22,543 bases of DNA from Hypsibius dujardini (lineage: Eukaryota; Tardigrada; Eutardigrada; Parachela; Hypsibiidae): NCBI GenBank assembly GCA_001579985.1, contig LRSR01006346.1:1-22543 (forward strand). The letters run 5' to 3'. This document shows, in pieces, positions 18,901 through 22,543 of the stretch. Within the stretch, counting starts at the first letter, position 1; each line of letters begins with the position of its first letter. Made by a program: the position numbers and the translations under genes. The notes beneath the pieces were generated by a model that was not told the DNA's origin, ran no database searches, and worked only from the letters and a program-made list of their open reading frames with translations.

Positions 18901-21843
18901 CCGGATTGAGTCCGGTCGGTGGCCGAAGTTGACAGTCTCCCGTGTGACCACCCCCACACTGTCTGCCTCCTCATCCCGCATGACTGTGATGCGCTTGATA
19001 AGGTCCAGCTCGTCGTCGTCCCCTTCGATGCCATCGGTGGGCCGCATCAGGAAGCACTCAAAGGGAGACAGGCTACAGATGGCCTGATTCTTTAGGAACA
19101 AATCCGGCTTGTGTTCGCTCTCCCCTCGTGGTTGACGTTCGCGCTTTTTACGCGCTTTCTCGAGCTGTTTGAGGTGATGAATAAAGGGCTGCACCAGAAG
19201 TGAAAGGACGTCATCGCTGTTTTTGCAGGCTGTGTAGATGTGCCGCGAGGCGACTGCCCACCGCGTGGGCTGAACCTTCAGTCGGCGCAGAAAATTCGAC
19301 AGCTGCTCTACGTTCATCTGCCAGGCTGGACTGGCAGGGGCGGCTAACGTTGAGATCGACGAGCCCGACGTCAAGAATCCACGGACTGCAGGGTTGGCTT
19401 TGATGGAGAGCAAGTGCAACTGAATAAAAGATAAAATTTGGTTCTTAGTGGGTGTCATTCATCCGCCAAGCGATTTTTAGATTAAATATTAGGGTAGGTA
19501 GCGTCAGAAAGTGTTATTTTAAACTTCCGTTGAAAATCTCTCTCCTAATTGATGAAATTCAAGGGAAATGAAATCTGCTCTGTTTTCCGGAATTGGAAAT
19601 TCCACCGAAAAAGTGCTTGTGAACACAATAAATTTTGTAATCAACATAAATATGAAACTAATGTGAGAAAAGTAGCATGGTGTAATTCTGAATTTGTATT
19701 TTGAAAAGCATCCCTAATGAATCCTGCTTTTGACCTGGGTTCTAAACAAACCTTGGAAACCAAGCCGAGGAGATCAGCATCAGCATCATCCGTCACAACA
19801 GACGTCCCTGCCTCTGAATGATCACGCTCATCCATCGACATCTCCTCCTCCTCCTTAACACAAACGATTCCCATATCCAACTCCGCCCGGGCTGTCGGTT
19901 CTTCAGCCTCCATCACTTCTTCCGGAGCAACTAGTTCGTTCTCCCCGACTTCAGGCTTTAGACTAGGCGGAGGCATTTTGCGCATAACTTTGGTAGCCGG
20001 GATCAGCACCTTGGGTAAATTATCCGCGGAATTTTGCTGAAATGATTCCATTAGCATTTGCTTCCGCTTCAAAGCCCGTTCCGCATGTAGGACATCTGAG
20101 GGAGCAATCGAATTTCGTGACTGCAGCGGATCTGGCTGATGCGGTCGGACTGCGGCGCTCGGAGTGGATGACCAGGCATTGTGACCTGCAAAAAGTAGTA
20201 TTTCCAGCACATAACCGTTAAGAAAAAAGGCAGTCAAAAAGTCGTACAAGTAGATTACAGCAACCACGCAATAATATCGGGAAATCGATCGTAAAACACA
20301 AATAAGCAGACAGACAAGTAGAAATTATATACAGATATACATTATGGACGATGTGCGCATATATTAAGACAATAAGACAAACATACATTGTACGTAGAAA
20401 GATATACAAATAGACAGACCCAGCACGCAGAGTGAGAAAAACAGACAGACAGGGAGGCAGGAAGAACGTCAATGACAGAAAACAAGACAAGACAGACAGA
20501 CAGGACAAACAGACAAGACAAGACAAGACAGACAGACAACGTCTCAAATATGGTAACCTTCGCATTGGGTGTGCAAGTAGAGATCATGCTGATCGCGGTT
20601 CAGCAATGAGGGTTGAGACCGAGACGAAACAAAGGAAAAGGAACCGTGTCTGAGGACTGTCGCCGACTCGGCTGCCTGCCTCTGCTGTTGTAGAGCAGCA
20701 GCTTGACGTTCTTTCTCCTGCAATTTCCGGGTGTAAGCACTTATAGGCAAGCTACAAGTGGGAGGGGGTGGGCGAGTCATCGCAGCTGCCGCTCGTAGGA
20801 CGGCAGTTTCCAAATCGGTTGTCGGTATAACGCTGGGTTCTGCTTTCATCGCTGCCCACCTGGATGCAGTTGCCGCCCAACCTTCGGGAGGTTCATCCCA
20901 TCCAGCGCCTACACGGCCGCTTGAAGGTTTCTTCACTTGGTTCTGCAGACTGCTTCCGGTAGGTGGACGATTCTCGTGTTGAGAAGCTAGTGGCGGTCCA
21001 GATTGTCCGCGACGCGGCTGCAACAAGGAGAGAAGATAAATAATTACATTTTTCAACTATCGGTCACAATGTTTTACATCACTTTCAAGCTGCTTCACCA
21101 ATTCAATCGAATTAACCTTGGATGATGGGAATAATAATACTGCATTAAATTTAAAAAATTTGAACGAATACAGGGTGAAGCGGGAAGATTATTTTCGTCT
21201 GAACCAAAATGAAAACATCCTTCAATCAAGGAAACAATGCGCTGCTCCTAATATTGTACGGCACCATTTGTACGCGTAGGAGGGAAGGGCTCTGGAATGG
21301 GCCGCCAAATGGCAGGGGGCGCTCTGTCGCAAATTAATCTAAAACAGATGAGTTACCGCATAGTCAGCGACCTCTAAAGTGAGCTTTTTCCAACCCTCCA
21401 ATTATTTCGTTTTTTAACCATGTCCCCACAACTTTTCTTGATATCTGATGTGCGTTCCACCAGGGTCATCGATTATTCTGTCGTTTAAAACCTTATTAAT
21501 AGCCAAAACCTGTGTGGAAGTTCTGATTCCAGGGTGGCCCATTCCAGGCCTCATATTTATACTAGTATGGGGTGATAGAAAGGCAAGTAATACATCAATC
21601 AAGCACCAACGTATTCAACCATCATAAGATATCGAACTAGCAGCGGTGTACGGCTGCTTTGCTTAACCTTACCTCGAACTCCCCAGCCGAAGAAGACTGG
21701 CCGCCCAAGTAAGCGCCAGAACGGTTGTGTGCCTGGAAGTCGCGGCTGTTGCTGCTGCCGGGTCCCGGAGTGTGAGGGTGACTATGGAATCGCTGTTGCT
21801 GATGCTGATTCCATTTCGGGTTAGGACCACCTCGCCCGGACAT
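15992..21843 (-). CDS. G9a/EHMT-like SET-domain protein with degenerate SET core (about 1077 aa, 12 exons)
   Basis: G9a/EHMT enzymes place mono- and dimethyl marks on histone H3 Lys9 in the nucleus. Exons, 5' to 3': 21843-21673, 21017-20645, 20185-19752, 19419-18703, 18528-17725, 17600-17520, 17441-17326, 17236-17165, 17100-17019, 16917-16865, 16776-16609, 16154-15992; phases join (3234 nt). Residues 1-530 are low-complexity (His/Gln/Pro-rich start, acidic stretches, two VKEE SUMO-type sites). Residues about 541-611 match the EHMT Cys-rich module (CEDH, FCPVC, FHPRC, CPHCG). Residues 612-833 show no ankyrin repeats, unlike known EHMTs, but have a basic NLS-like tract. Pre-SET Cys pattern (835-889) is intact: CFC, C, CPC, C, then EC, VCSCC, KC. 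In SET, QGTFVC and VPTVAFFASHDL align, but NHxC reads R972-A-S-K, and GWG and post-SET cysteines are absent. Exon 4 may instead end at 18712 as a GC-AG intron. An acceptor at 21855-21856 implies a 5'UTR intron. Confidence 0.82.
20411..20540. repeat. Imperfect (CAGA)n/(CAAGA)n microsatellite in EHMT-like intron 2
   Basis: About 130 bp of acagacag and acaagacaagac units within the intron 20186-20644. The remainder of this intron is AT-rich without recognisable features. Confidence 0.92.
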
Positions 21844-22543
21844 CCTCTCCGACTCTGCAAAAAATAAACAAACACGATGGGAACGGAAGCGATCTGAGCT
21901 CTCCCTCATAATACCAAGCCGATACAACTTGTTACCATAAACTACACGTGGTGTTCAACTAATCGATCAATCAACGGGCCACTTGCCGTAAAAATCATCC
22001 AAACTTCAACTTATCCATCCATCAATCAACCAACCAGCCCAGTGCTGCTGAACTGTTACTTGAATAATTACTTGATAAATTCTCACAAAATACCAAAAAT
22101 CGATTTGAACTAGTGCGAAAATCAAGTATGAATGAATTCTAGTCAAAGTTTAAGGGCCAGTCACCGACGTTTCACAGGAAATATACAACCTAATTTCTCA
22201 GTCCTCAATCAACAAACATACTGACCGACCATTTGGTGAAAGAAATGAGTACCTGATCAATCAATCGACTGATGCGAGTCCGGTAAAAACGTCAACTTCC
22301 ACATATACATGAGTAACTGGGCACTTACAGTATTTTGCTCCGCTCCGGCGGTGTCAATATGCAAGTTAACCACCAACACCGCCAAACCAACAAAGTCGAT
22401 ATCGAAAGGCACTTCAATCTGTGATATGATAAAATCACCAAATCGCAATCAGGGATTCACAGTATACGGTGGACAAAAAATCGCTGTACATGAAAACCAA
22501 ATGACGTCTCAGTATCAACAATAGGCCATGGGGACCTGGGGGG
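21844..22543. other. 5'UTR/upstream region of the EHMT-like gene
   Basis: A strong minus-strand acceptor (ttattttttgcag, AG at 21856-21855) lies 12 bp before the start codon, so at least one noncoding 5' exon is upstream. The rest carries ATCA/CCAA tetranucleotide-rich tracts (for example 22013-22038) and no supportable coding exon. The promoter may be here or beyond the edge. Confidence 0.55.

Noticed and set aside
1-22543. CRISPR array, prophage or bacterial operon
   Set aside because: No spaced direct repeats, no Shine-Dalgarno-led gene runs, and all genes but one contain spliceosomal introns.

Overview
The window looks like compact nuclear DNA from an invertebrate animal. Genes are split by many short GT-AG introns (about 50-650 bp, one of 1.2 kb), intergenic gaps are about 0.2-1.4 kb, and there are no bacterial-style operons. 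A fuseless-type membrane protein beside animal GILT, TBCC, FAN1 and G9a/EHMT-type genes suggests an ecdysozoan. A tardigrade-like compact genome is my best guess, but that is inference only. I assembled all gene models by hand from splice signals, reading-phase continuity and remembered family motifs; no search was run.

Layout: (1) 1-1503, minus: 5' part of a FAN1 nuclease gene that runs off the left edge. (2) 2534-5584, plus: four-exon fuseless-like multi-pass membrane protein, divergent from FAN1. (3) 5585-6980: gene-free convergent gap with a 68-bp-arm hairpin and a TA-flanked miniature element. (4) 6981-8834, minus: six-exon GILT-family thiol reductase. (5) 9285-10271, plus: intronless tubulin-binding cofactor C, divergent from GILT. 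(6) 10428-14823, minus: about 20 exons coding for a secreted PNGase F-like protein with an upstream PA-like domain; its stop lies only 156 bp from the TBCC stop. (7) 14824-15991: gene-free, with a long CAGA array. (8) 15992-21843, minus: twelve-exon G9a/EHMT-like SET protein. (9) 21844-22543: its upstream/5'UTR region.

The genes do not form a pathway. They cover DNA interstrand crosslink repair (FAN1), presynaptic membrane function (fuseless), lysosomal or secretory disulfide/glycan chemistry (GILT, PNGase F-like), tubulin folding (TBCC) and chromatin (EHMT-like). The most unusual content is the EHMT-like protein. Its Cys-rich and pre-SET zinc modules are intact, but it has no ankyrin repeats, and its SET core has lost the NHxC motif, the GxG motif and all post-SET cysteines, as expected for a pseudo-methyltransferase. 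The animal PNGase F-like gene is second: it keeps two of three catalytic acidic residues and codes its disulfide loop in three exons of 21-28 nt. Repeats include a miniature element with one copy in a fuseless intron and a second in a GILT intron, and (CAGA)n or related arrays at five loci, all purine-rich on the plus strand.
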